In this document: positions 8,457 to 16,139 of the stretch, in pieces
How positions within the stretch are numbered: the stretch's first letter is position 1
Layout: each line of letters opens with the position of its first letter
Assembly: GCA_023426365.1 (NCBI GenBank)
Contig: JAFAAW010000083.1
Location: 6,911-70,910 of the forward strand
Source: Pseudomonadota bacterium
Lineage (GTDB): Bacteria > Pseudomonadota > Alphaproteobacteria > Rhodospirillales > Magnetospirillaceae
Length of the DNA: 64,000 bases
Reading direction: 5' to 3'
The notes under the pieces: model-generated
The model's input: the letters and a program-made list of their open reading frames with translations, nothing else
Database searches by the model: none
Told to the model about the DNA's origin: nothing
Made by a program: the position numbers and the translations under genes

Positions 8457-8490
8457 AAAAGAAAAGGGGCGCCCCCAAAGGGAGCGCCCC
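8457..8490 (-). terminator. rho-independent terminator of rpsA
   Basis: Read on the minus strand, GGGGCGC (8490-8484) pairs with GCGCCCC (8472-8466), followed by TTTTCTTTT. It lies about 30 bp downstream of the rpsA stop codon. Confidence 0.85.
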
Positions 8491-8518
8491 GATCCTAACG
8501 CCTATAGGCAGAGAAGGA

Positions 8519-10195
8519 TTACTTCTCTTCCTGGGCCTTGCGCATGGCGGCACCCAGGATATCGCCCAGGGACGCGCCCGAGTCGGAGGAACCGTACTCG
8601 GCCATCGCCTGCTTCTCTTCGTCGATCTCGCGGGCCTTGACCGACAGGGTGACCTTGCGGGCGCCCTTCTCGATCAGAGTGACCTTGGCGTCGATCTTCT
8701 CGCCGACGGCGAACTTCTCGGGGCGCTGCTCCGAGCGGTCGCGGGCCAGCTCACCCTTGCGGATGAAGCCGGTCAGGCCGTCCACCTGGACCTCGAGACC
8801 GTTCTCGGTCACGGCGGTCACGGTGGCGGTGACGATGTCGCCCTTCTTGATGTTGGCGACGGCATCCTGGAACGGATCGCTGGACAGCTGCTTGATGCCC
8901 AGGCTGATGCGCTCCTTCTCGACGTCGACGTCGAGAACCTTGGCCTTGACCACGTCACCCTTCTTGAACTCGGCGATGGCCTGCTCGCCCGACTTGTCCC
9001 AGGACAGATCGGACAGGTGGACCATGCCGTCGATGTCGCCCGGCAGGCCGATGAACAGACCGAATTCGGTGATGTTCTTGACCTCGCCCTCGACCTCGGT
9101 GCCGGCCGGGAACTTCTCGACGAAGGATTCCCACGGGTTGGCCAGGCACTGCTTGAGGCCCAGCGAGATGCGGCGCTTCTGCGGATCGACGTCCAGCACC
9201 ATCACTTCGACTTCCTGCGAGGTCGAAACGATCTTGCCGGGGTGGACGTTCTTCTTGGTCCAGCTCATCTCGGAGACGTGCACCAGACCCTCGACGCCCG
9301 GCTCCAGCTCCACGAAGGCGCCGTAGTCGGTGATGTTGGTGACGCGGCCGACGAACTTGGCGCCCACCGGGTACTTGGCTTCCACGCCCTCCCACGGATC
9401 CGCGTCAAGCTGCTTGATGCCGAGCGAGATGCGCTGGGTTTCCGGGTTGAAGCGGATGACCTGCACGCGGACGGTCTGGCCGATGTGCAGCGCTTCGGAC
9501 GGATGGTTGATGCGCTTCCAGGCGATGTCGGTGACGTGCAGCAGGCCGTCGACGCCGCCCAGGTCAACGAACGCACCGTAATCGGTGATGTTCTTGACCA
9601 CGCCCTCGAGGATCTGGCCTTCCTTGAGGTTCTCGATCAGCTCGGAGCGCTGCTCGGCGCGGGTCTCTTCCAGCACGGCGCGGCGCGAAACCACGATGTT
9701 GCCGCGCGAGCGATCCATCTTGAGGATCTGGAAGGGCTGCGGGGTGCCCAGCAGCGGGGTGATGTCGCGAACCGGACGGATGTCCACCTGGCTGCCCGGC
9801 AGGAACGCCACGGCGCCCGACAGGTCGACGGTGAAGCCGCCCTTGACGCGGCCGAAGATGACGCCGGTGACGCGCTGGTTGTCCTGGAAGGACTTCTCCA
9901 GCAGGGTCCAGGCTTCCTCGCGCTTGGCCTTCTCGCGGCTCAGCACGACTTCGCCGTTGCGGTCCTCGTAGCGCTCGACGAACACCTCGACGGAATCACC
10001 CGCCTTGATCTCCGGAGCGCGGCCAGCCGTGGCGAATTCCTTCAGCGGCACGCGGCCTTCGGACTTCAGACCGACATCGATGACGGCGAAATCGTTTTCG
10101 ATACGAACGATAGCGCCCTTGATAACGGCGCCCTCGAACGAATTGCCACCGCCCAGGGTCTCATCCAGGAGCGCGGCGAAATCTTCCATAGTCAT
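8519..10195 (-). CDS. rpsA: 30S ribosomal protein S1
   Basis: Ribosomal protein S1 (558 aa), the mRNA-binding protein of the small subunit. Six S1 RNA-binding repeats are visible; examples are the repeated pattern DYGAFVDLGGVDGLLHVTDI and DYGAFVELEPGVEGLVHVSE. The start at 10195 (MTMEDFAALL) is chosen because GAAAGGAAG lies 9 bp upstream; upstream open frame is not part of the protein. The gene follows cmk on the same strand, the conserved cmk-rpsA order of Proteobacteria. The 135-bp leader contains GC-rich inverted sequences that could serve S1 autoregulation, though this is not shown. Confidence 0.97.
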   Translation of the reverse strand: MTMEDFAALLDETLGGGNSFEGAVIKGAIVRIENDFAVIDVGLKSEGRVPLKEFATAGRAPEIKAGDSVEVFVERYEDRNGEVVLSREKAKREEAWTLLEKSFQDNQRVTGVIFGRVKGGFTVDLSGAVAFLPGSQVDIRPVRDITPLLGTPQPFQILKMDRSRGNIVVSRRAVLEETRAEQRSELIENLKEGQILEGVVKNITDYGAFVDLGGVDGLLHVTDIAWKRINHPSEALHIGQTVRVQVIRFNPETQRISLGIKQLDADPWEGVEAKYPVGAKFVGRVTNITDYGAFVELEPGVEGLVHVSEMSWTKKNVHPGKIVSTSQEVEVMVLDVDPQKRRISLGLKQCLANPWESFVEKFPAGTEVEGEVKNITEFGLFIGLPGDIDGMVHLSDLSWDKSGEQAIAEFKKGDVVKAKVLDVDVEKERISLGIKQLSSDPFQDAVANIKKGDIVTATVTAVTENGLEVQVDGLTGFIRKGELARDRSEQRPEKFAVGEKIDAKVTLIEKGARKVTLSVKAREIDEEKQAMAEYGSSDSGASLGDILGAAMRKAQEEK

Positions 10196-10330
10196 GTGAG
10201 TGTACTTCCTTTCATCTATTTTGACTGGCCGGCCGGTTGTGTCCGGCGGTCTTGCGGAACCCGCCAAATAGCAAACCAGCCCCGGACCGATCCCGGCCGG
10301 GGCCACGCATGTTCAGATTGCCGAAGCGTT

Positions 10331-10966
10331 TTATAGATTCGCGCGGACAAACGCAATCGCCGCGTCGAAGGCGGCATCGGCATCCAGGTCCGACGTATCC
10401 AGAAGATGGGCGTCCTCGGCCGGCTTGAGCGGGGCCACCGCACGCTGGGAATCGCGCTCGTCGCGTTCGCGCATTTCGGCCACCACCTTGTCGAGGCTGG
10501 TGTCGATGCCGCGCCCCTGCAATTCCTTGAGCCGGCGCTCGGCCCGGCGCTCGGTGCTGGCGGTGACGAACAGCTTGATGGGCGCGGCCGGGCAAACCAC
10601 GGTGCCGATGTCGCGGCCGTCCAGCACCGCGCCCCTGCCCCCGGGGGGGTGGGCGGCGAAACGGCGCTGGAAGTCCAAGAGTGCCGCGCGCACCTCGGGA
10701 ATGGCGGCCACCTTGCTGGCCGCCTGGGCGGCATCGTCGGTCCGCAGGTCGTCGGCGGCCAGATCCTCGGGCTGGAGGTCGCGGGCCGCCTCGCCGGCGC
10801 GGGCGGGGTCGGCGGGGTCGAAGCCCGCGCGCTCGACGTTCATGCCCACCGCGCGATAGATCAGCCCGGTATCCAGATAATCGAAGCCCAGCTCGGCGGC
10901 AAGCCGGCGGGCCAGGGTGCCCTTGCCGGCGGCGGCCGGCCCGTCGATGGCGATGATGGAGGTCAT
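10331..10966 (-). CDS. cmk: cytidylate kinase
   Basis: Phosphorylates CMP/dCMP using ATP in pyrimidine nucleotide synthesis. The 211-aa protein begins MTSIIAIDGPAAAGKGTLA, with the P-loop GPAAAGKGT at about residues 9-17. It contains the CMP-binding/LID elements VLDGRDIGTVVCP and REERDxxR-like RERDERDSQR. It lies between aroA and rpsA on the same strand, the usual aroA-cmk-rpsA cluster. Confidence 0.95.
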   Translation of the reverse strand: MTSIIAIDGPAAAGKGTLARRLAAELGFDYLDTGLIYRAVGMNVERAGFDPADPARAGEAARDLQPEDLAADDLRTDDAAQAASKVAAIPEVRAALLDFQRRFAAHPPGGRGAVLDGRDIGTVVCPAAPIKLFVTASTERRAERRLKELQGRGIDTSLDKVVAEMRERDERDSQRAVAPLKPAEDAHLLDTSDLDADAAFDAAIAFVRANL

Positions 10967-10975
10967 TCTGTTTGT

Positions 10976-11050
10976 CCCTCAAGCGCCGGGCGCTCGCCTC
11001 CGCTCGCTGGGCTCACGCTCGCATAAGCTCGCGGGGCCTCAACGGCCCAG
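10976..11050. repeat. second dispersed GC-rich intergenic repeat, copy a
   Basis: The cmk-aroA gap starts with CCCTCAAGCGCCGGGCGC and continues with GCTCGCTGGGCTCACGCTCGC. A related string (CCCTCAAGCACCGGGCGC ... GGCTTGGCTCACGCTGCGC) occurs at 27480-27530 in the obgE-rpmA gap. Both are non-coding and contain short self-complementary GCTCGC/GCGAGC-type pieces. The family is judged by eye only. Confidence 0.5.
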
Positions 11051-11093
11051 TCCCTCGCCTTCGGCTCGCTCCGGTGGTTACGCGGTGAAAATA

Positions 11094-12422
11094 TCAGGCC
11101 GCCTCGATCTTGGCGCCCAGGCCGTTCATCAGCGCCTCGAAGCCGGGGAAGCTGGTTTCGATGGCTTCGGCGTCGTCCACCATCACCGGCTGGGCCGAGG
11201 CCATGCCGAGAACCAGGAACGACATGGCGATACGGTGGTCCAGGTGCACGGCGATGGTGGCGCCGCCCTGGGGGGCCGCGCCGGTGCCGTGGACGATCAT
11301 GGTGTCGCCCTCTTCCTCGACCTTGACGCCGCAGGCCAGCAGGCCGCGCATGACGCAGGCGAAGCGGTCGCTTTCCTTGACGCGCAATTCGGCCAGACCG
11401 TTCATGCGGGTGGTGCCGGCGGCGCAGGCGGCCGCCATGGCCAGGACGGGGTATTCGTCGATCATGGACGGCGCCCGGTCGGCCGGCACGTCCACGCCCC
11501 GCAGCGACGACGCCCGGATGCGCAAGTCCGCCACCGGCTCGCCGCCTTCCTCGCGCGCATTGAGGAAGGTGATGTCGGCCCCCATCTCGCGCAGGGTGGT
11601 GTAAAGGCCGGTGCGCAGGGGATTCATGCCGACGCCCGACAGCACGATGTCGGAGCCGGGCACGATCAGCGCGGCGACGGCCGGAAAGGCGGCCGAGCTG
11701 GGATCGGCCGGCACCACCACGTGGCGGCCGGTCAGTTCGGGGAAGCCGGTGACGGAAATGGCGCGGCGGCCGTCCTCCAGGTACTCCACCTCGACGGTCG
11801 CGCCGAAATTGCGCAGCATCAGCTCGGTATGGTCGCGGGTGGCTTCCCGCTCGATCACCGTGGTGGTTCCGGGCGTGTTGAGGCCGGCCAGCAGGATGGC
11901 CGACTTCACCTGGGCCGAGGCCACCGGCAATTCGTAGGTGATGGGCAGCGGATTATTGGTGCCCACCACCGCGCCCGGCAGGCGGCCGCCGTCACGGGTG
12001 AAGAAGCGCGCCCCCATGCGCGACAGCGGCTCGGTCACGCGCTTCATGGGGCGCGAGCGCAAGGACGCGTCGCCGGTGAAGACGGTGGTGAAGGGATGGG
12101 TGGCGACCAGCCCCATCATCAGGCGCGCGCCGGTGCCCGAATTTCCCAGGTCCAGCACGTCGGCCGGTTCCTGCAGGCCGCCGACGCCGCGCCCGAACAG
12201 GCGCCAGGTGCCGTCGTCGAGGCGTTCGACCTCGGCACCCAGGGCGCGCATGGCGGCGGCGGTGCGCAGCACGTCGTCGCCCTCCAGCAAGCCTTCGACC
12301 CGGCTTTCACCCACCGCGAGCGCACCGAACATCAGGGCGCGGTGCGAAATGGACTTGTCGCCCGGCACCCGCACGGTGCCGGCCAGCGCCGCGGCGCGGG
12401 TGGATTTGAGCGGCTTGATCAT
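11094..12422 (-). CDS. aroA: 3-phosphoshikimate 1-carboxyvinyltransferase (EPSP synthase)
   Basis: Sixth step of the shikimate pathway: joins PEP to shikimate-3-phosphate. The 442-aa protein has VRVPGDKSISHRALMFG near the N-terminus (phosphate-binding Lys), LGNSGTGARLMMG at the PEP site and SLRSRPMKRV. The Gly in GNSGTG, in place of the Ala found in the glyphosate-tolerant CP4 enzyme, suggests an ordinary sensitive enzyme. The start MIKPLKS at 12422 is favoured by GGGAG five bases upstream; an ATG four codons earlier also exists. It heads the aroA-cmk-rpsA cluster. Confidence 0.95.
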   Translation of the reverse strand: MIKPLKSTRAAALAGTVRVPGDKSISHRALMFGALAVGESRVEGLLEGDDVLRTAAAMRALGAEVERLDDGTWRLFGRGVGGLQEPADVLDLGNSGTGARLMMGLVATHPFTTVFTGDASLRSRPMKRVTEPLSRMGARFFTRDGGRLPGAVVGTNNPLPITYELPVASAQVKSAILLAGLNTPGTTTVIEREATRDHTELMLRNFGATVEVEYLEDGRRAISVTGFPELTGRHVVVPADPSSAAFPAVAALIVPGSDIVLSGVGMNPLRTGLYTTLREMGADITFLNAREEGGEPVADLRIRASSLRGVDVPADRAPSMIDEYPVLAMAAACAAGTTRMNGLAELRVKESDRFACVMRGLLACGVKVEEEGDTMIVHGTGAAPQGGATIAVHLDHRIAMSFLVLGMASAQPVMVDDAEAIETSFPGFEALMNGLGAKIEAA

Positions 12423-12570
12423 CTTCACTCCCAAGAATGACGACGCGGGACTATGCCCCGCCGGGCGCCTGATCTACCATAAGGCCAGCGGCGGTCATAG
12501 GATAAGGCGCGAAAACGGCCCTTCGCCCACGGACGCCCACAAAGACATTGCGGACACGGTTTTTTTCGTT

Positions 12571-12599
12571 TTGACACACGGGGGCGAACATGGCAAATG
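12571..12599 (+). promoter_or_regulatory. candidate sigma-70 promoter of the TIGR02300 gene
   Basis: TTGACA (12571-12576), a 17-bp spacer and a weak -10 CAAATG (12594-12599) lie about 65 bp upstream of the GTG start. The -35 is perfect but the -10 is poor. Confidence 0.4.
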
Positions 12600-12663
12600 C
12601 CCCCGAACCACCCCGACCGTCCCGGCGGGGACGGGGGATGCCAGTTTTCAAGGAGGAATCGAC

Positions 12664-13041
12664 GTGGCCAAGCCGGAATGGGGCCAGAAGCGCACCTGCA
12701 ATAGCTGCGGCTGCCGCTTCTACGACATGACCCGCTCGCCCATCACCTGCCCCAAGTGCGGCAGCACGGTTGAGCCCGACATGCCGTTCAAGGTCCGTCG
12801 CAGCAGTGCCGCCCAGGCCGAAGCCAAGGCCGCCGCGCCCGCGCTGGCCAGCGGTGCCAACCTGGGGGGAGACGACCTTGTCGCCATCGAGGATGACGAG
12901 GACACCATCGACAATGACGAGGATTCGGCCGACGAGGACGAAAGCGGCCTGATCGAGGACGCGTCCGACCTGGGCGAGGACGACGACGACATGGCCGAGG
13001 TCATGGAGCACCTGGACGAGGAGATCGAGGACGAGGTCTGA
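12664..13041 (+). CDS. TIGR02300 family protein (FYDLN acid domain)
   Basis: A 125-aa protein of unknown function typical of Alphaproteobacteria. The N-terminus is a zinc ribbon, CNSCGC ... CPKCG (Cys12, Cys15, Cys29, Cys32), enclosing the family's FYDM motif. From about residue 75 onward the chain is extremely acidic (DDEDTIDNDEDSADEDE and similar). The start is a GTG at 12664, fixed by AGGAGG seven bases upstream and by the family N-terminus MAKPEWG. It is followed by tRNA-Ala on the same strand. Confidence 0.9.
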   Translation: MAKPEWGQKRTCNSCGCRFYDMTRSPITCPKCGSTVEPDMPFKVRRSSAAQAEAKAAAPALASGANLGGDDLVAIEDDEDTIDNDEDSADEDESGLIEDASDLGEDDDDMAEVMEHLDEEIEDEV

Positions 13042-13102
13042 CCTCGTCCCCGACAGACTTTCGGCGGGGCGGGGAAAAATACACGGGGCTGAAAAAATCC
13101 TC

Positions 13103-13131
13103 TTGACCCCAACCGCCGGAATCCATATTTT
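13103..13131 (+). promoter_or_regulatory. promoter of first tRNA-Ala
   Basis: TTGACC (13103-13108), 17-bp spacer, TATTTT (13126-13131), about 48 bp before the mature tRNA 5' end. The same boxes with the same spacing precede the second tRNA-Ala at 18199-18227. Confidence 0.7.
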
Positions 13132-13179
13132 CCGCCTCCACCGACGGACGGCACCCCAGGCCAGAGTCGAGAAAGTTTC

Positions 13180-13255
<76 letters not shown>

Positions 13256-13259
13256 AAAC

Positions 13260-13294
13260 AAAGGGCTTGGCAAGGCGACTTGCCAGGCCCTTTT
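13260..13294 (+). terminator. terminator of first tRNA-Ala
   Basis: GGGCTTGGCAAG (13263-13274) pairs over 12 bp with CTTGCCAGGCCC (13279-13290), loop GCGA, followed by TTTT. Confidence 0.85.
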
Positions 13295-13376
13295 GGGTTT
13301 CCGCAGCCCTGTTGGTTTTCCGCACTGGGCGCCTGCGGCGTGGAGAAGCTTCCCCACGCCGCCCGCCCAGCATCTC

Positions 13377-15239
13377 CTATTTGGCCGGGTCCTGTTTGGC
13401 CGCAGCGCCCGGCAGCGGGGCACCCGGCGGCGGGGCGTCGCCTGCCGCCATGAACTCTCTCCAGCTCGGGCCGTTCCAGTAATTGTGAACATAATAGCCC
13501 TGGGCGACATACGTGTTGTTGCCGACCAGATGCAGGTTGTAAAGCTCCGTTCCCGGGGCGGCATCGCGCGCGGCGATCGACCGCAACTCGACCGCCCCCG
13601 CAGGCGTGATCAGGACGTCGCCGACCTGGAGCCGGGTGGCCTTGAGCGCGGGATTGATGCGGTTGGCAACGTCCGGGTCAAGGGCCTTCCAACCTTGCGC
13701 GGTCAGGAAGGCGTGATCCGCGGTGACGAAGAAATTCGAGCCGTTGAGAGCGTGAAGCCGACGACCGTCGAGGCGGGGGCGGCCCAGGCCGATGACTTGG
13801 TTGACCGCGCCGTCGGTGCCCATCACCCGCTCGCCGACCTGAATGCTTTCGATGGCCTTTTCGCGGCCATCGGCCATGCGCACCGGGGTGCCGGCGACGA
13901 AATGCCCGGCGGTGAACTGTTCGCGGGTCGGCCCGTTGCCGTAATTGTGGACGTAGTAGCCCTGGGCCACATACGTGTTGTTGCCGACCAGATGCAGATT
14001 GTAGACCACCGTTTCCGGGGCGGCGTCGCGCGCGGCCACCGACCGCAGTTCCACCGTCCCGCCGGGCTTGAGCAGGATGTCGCCGACCTCGAGCCGGGTC
14101 GCCTTCAGCGTGGGATTGATGCGGTTGATGGCGTCCGGATCGAAGGCCTTCCAGCCTTTGGTGGTCAGGAAGGCGTGATCCGCGGTGACGAAGAAGTCCG
14201 AGCCGTTGAGGGCGTAAAGCTGGCGACCGCCAAGGCGCGGACGCCCGAAGCCCACGACCTCGTTGGCCGCCCCGTCGGTGCCCAGGACCATCTCGCCCAC
14301 CTGGATGCTCTCGATGGCTTTTTCGCTGCCGTCGGCCATGCGCACCGGGGTGCCGGCGACAAAGCAGCTTTCGGCTGACGCCCCGGAGGGCGCGAGACCC
14401 GGCATCGAACCGTCGCCGGCCTTGGAGTTCAGCACGCCGCCGCTGCCGCCCGCATTGGTGAAGGAAACGATATTTTCCGGATCGCCGTGGCGGTCCCGGT
14501 CCTTCAGCGATGTTCCCACGTTGCCGAAGGTGAAGCGGGTTCCCAGCAGGGCGAAGCCGGGACCGGCATTGCCGGCACCGGCAACCCCGAACAGCGTCCA
14601 CGGGATCGCATCGTCGGGCTTCCATTCGATGGCGGAATATCCGGTCCGGCTGTTGCTGAAGCCGGTGCCGCCCAGCGTCAGCTTGAGATCGTCGCGCGAG
14701 TACCAGGACACCGCCGCGTTGCCATACCCCGTCGAACGGGCGCCCTTGTTGGCATCGCCGCGCTGGATGCCCGCCGCCGTCAACACGGTGTAGTCGCCCA
14801 CATAGGCTTCGGCCTCGAGGCCATGGCGAAACACGTTCCAGCCGCCGATCCGCGACCACATGGTGGTGGCGCCGAGCAGGGCCAGATTGGGGTCGCGCCA
14901 GAACACGTGGCCGCCAAGGCCGCCCTGCCCGCGATCGCCGCTCTGGCCAAGCGCCCCGTCAAGCTGCACGCCGAAACTGTGGCCGAGCGGCGCGGTATAG
15001 GCTGCGCCGACATACTCGGACGCCTCGCCGCCAACCGACCCGGCCTGACTGTCAACCGTCAGCACCGGAGCCGAGACCGCCCTGTCGCTGTCGGCCAGCG
15101 CGGCGGCGCCGGGAAAGCCGGCGAGACAGACGAAAAGCGCCGCACGCAGACCAAGACGGCGGACACCGCAATATCCACCCCAGCCATTGCGCGCGATATT
15201 TGCGGCGTCTTGAGAGTTTGGAACGGCCGTGTGCTTCAT
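13377..15239 (-). CDS. secreted beta-barrel-like protein with two tandem Hint domains
   Basis: A 620-aa exported protein. Residues about 25-49 are a signal peptide (LRAALFVCLAGFPGAAALAD). Residues about 75-245 alternate hydrophobic and polar residues in short strands with Gly turns (GYGNAAVSWY, LLGTRFTFG), suggesting an outer-membrane beta-barrel or similar surface domain. Two copies of a 154-residue unit follow. Copy 1 (292-445) is a complete pretoxin-type Hint domain: Cys292 in CFVAGTPVRMADG, VTADHAF with His355, and a terminal YYVHN (His431-Asn432). Copy 2 (446-599) keeps TADHAF and YYVHN but has His446 in place of the Cys. Only a short Pro/Ala tail follows, with no toxin or extein. It is divergent from a response regulator gene. 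Function unknown; Hint1 could self-cleave, Hint2 probably not at its N-side. Confidence 0.82.
   Translation of the reverse strand: MKHTAVPNSQDAANIARNGWGGYCGVRRLGLRAALFVCLAGFPGAAALADSDRAVSAPVLTVDSQAGSVGGEASEYVGAAYTAPLGHSFGVQLDGALGQSGDRGQGGLGGHVFWRDPNLALLGATTMWSRIGGWNVFRHGLEAEAYVGDYTVLTAAGIQRGDANKGARSTGYGNAAVSWYSRDDLKLTLGGTGFSNSRTGYSAIEWKPDDAIPWTLFGVAGAGNAGPGFALLGTRFTFGNVGTSLKDRDRHGDPENIVSFTNAGGSGGVLNSKAGDGSMPGLAPSGASAESCFVAGTPVRMADGSEKAIESIQVGEMVLGTDGAANEVVGFGRPRLGGRQLYALNGSDFFVTADHAFLTTKGWKAFDPDAINRINPTLKATRLEVGDILLKPGGTVELRSVAARDAAPETVVYNLHLVGNNTYVAQGYYVHNYGNGPTREQFTAGHFVAGTPVRMADGREKAIESIQVGERVMGTDGAVNQVIGLGRPRLDGRRLHALNGSNFFVTADHAFLTAQGWKALDPDVANRINPALKATRLQVGDVLITPAGAVELRSIAARDAAPGTELYNLHLVGNNTYVAQGYYVHNYWNGPSWREFMAAGDAPPPGAPLPGAAAKQDPAK
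13443..14366 (-). repeat. tandem duplication of a 462-bp Hint-coding unit
   Basis: Units 13905-14366 and 13443-13904 encode 154 residues each in the same frame with no linker. They share long identical peptides such as NLHLVGNNTYVAQGYYVHN. They differ in the first codon (Cys versus His) and in the end (NGPTREQFTAG versus NGPSWREFMAAG). Confidence 0.85.
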
Positions 15240-15322
15240 ATTTAAGTTCCCACCTGCAAATACCTGTGAAAATTGCCTCCTCCAATCTTAGTTCCCATCC
15301 CGTCCGGCATTGAAACACCCAG

Positions 15323-15350
15323 ATTTGATCTTGATTCGACGGAAATTCGA
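15323..15350. promoter_or_regulatory. three direct repeats ATTYGA at 11-bp spacing (candidate response-regulator operator)
   Basis: ATTTGA (15323-15328), ATTCGA (15334-15339) and ATTCGA (15345-15350) are spaced exactly 11 bp apart in the divergent region between the Hint-protein gene and the OmpR-type regulator. Eleven-bp direct repeats are the usual site architecture of OmpR/PhoB-family regulators. It lies about 85-90 bp from both start codons. Confidence 0.55.
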
Positions 15351-15440
15351 TAATTGGCGCGGGTTTGCTTGCCCCCTTTCCATGGAAAAACGGACCCGGC
15401 ATTATCCGGGCAGGCGGAGCGCGGAAACAGGGAGGCAGGA

Positions 15441-16139
15441 ATGGGGACGATCATCGTCGTCGAGGACGATGCCGATCTGCGCGAACAGATGGTCGCCTAT
15501 CTGTCGCTGTCGGGCTTTGCCGCGTCCGGTGTCGGTTCGGCGGCCGAGTTCTATCGGCGGATGGCGGTGGAAAGCTGCGACATCGTTGTCCTGGACCTGC
15601 GGCTGCCCGACGAGGATGGCCTGGCCATCGCCGCCCATGTGCGGGCGCATACCGCGACCGGCATCGTCATGGTCACCGCCCGGAACCGGATCGATGACCG
15701 CGTGCGCGGGCACGAGGCGGGCGCCGACGCCTATCTCCCCAAACCCGTGGACATGCGGGAACTGGTGGCCATCATCAAAAGCCTGCAACGCCGCCTGGGC
15801 GGAGACGCCCCCCAGGCCGCGCGGGCCAGCGGCTGGCGGCTGGACTGCTCGGCCTTCACCCTGTCCGCCCCCGGCGGGCGGACGGTCGCGGTCACACCCA
15901 ACGAAATGGCGCTGTTGCGCGCCCTGGCGGCGGCGGCCGGCACCGTGGTCGGCCGGGGCACCTTGCTGGGAGTCCTGGGATACGATCCCTGCGACGTGGG
16001 CAACCGCAACCTTGACGCCGCCTTGCGCAGGCTACGGCTCAAGGTCGCGGAACTGACCGACACCTCACTGCCGATCCGAACGGTCCATTCCGTCGGCTAC
16101 CTGTTCGCCGAGGACATGGACGTGCGCGGCCATATCTGA
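15441..16139 (+). CDS. OmpR/PhoB-family response regulator
   Basis: DNA-binding response regulator of 232 aa. The receiver domain (1-120) has the acidic pair Asp9/Asp10, phospho-acceptor Asp52 (VVLDLRLPDEDG) and Lys101 (YLPKPVD). A winged-helix output domain (about 135-225) ends in RTVHSVGYLF, the family hallmark. The start is set by GGGAGGCAGGA directly before ATG. The gene is divergent from the Hint-domain gene and convergent with the histidine kinase gene, whose 3' end overlaps it by 75 bp. The probable partner is that kinase; the probable target includes the 11-bp repeats upstream. Confidence 0.93.
   Translation: MGTIIVVEDDADLREQMVAYLSLSGFAASGVGSAAEFYRRMAVESCDIVVLDLRLPDEDGLAIAAHVRAHTATGIVMVTARNRIDDRVRGHEAGADAYLPKPVDMRELVAIIKSLQRRLGGDAPQAARASGWRLDCSAFTLSAPGGRTVAVTPNEMALLRALAAAAGTVVGRGTLLGVLGYDPCDVGNRNLDAALRRLRLKVAELTDTSLPIRTVHSVGYLFAEDMDVRGHI

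Noticed and set aside
5720..10336. Open plus-strand frame of 1,538 codons spanning three genes
   Set aside because: It is antisense to the chemoreceptor, the binding-protein gene and rpsA. Its product is dominated by Gly, His, Gln, Leu and Asp, the reading expected opposite GC-rich genes, and no domain is visible.
13377..15239. Hint pair interpreted as a classical splicing intein
   Set aside because: No conserved host protein is split, no homing endonuclease is present, the second unit lacks the Cys, and the residue after the terminal Asn is Tyr rather than Cys/Ser/Thr.
15242..15454. Minus-strand 70-codon frame upstream of the Hint gene
   Set aside because: It overlaps the start of the regulator gene and the 11-bp repeats, has no ribosome site and no recognisable sequence.
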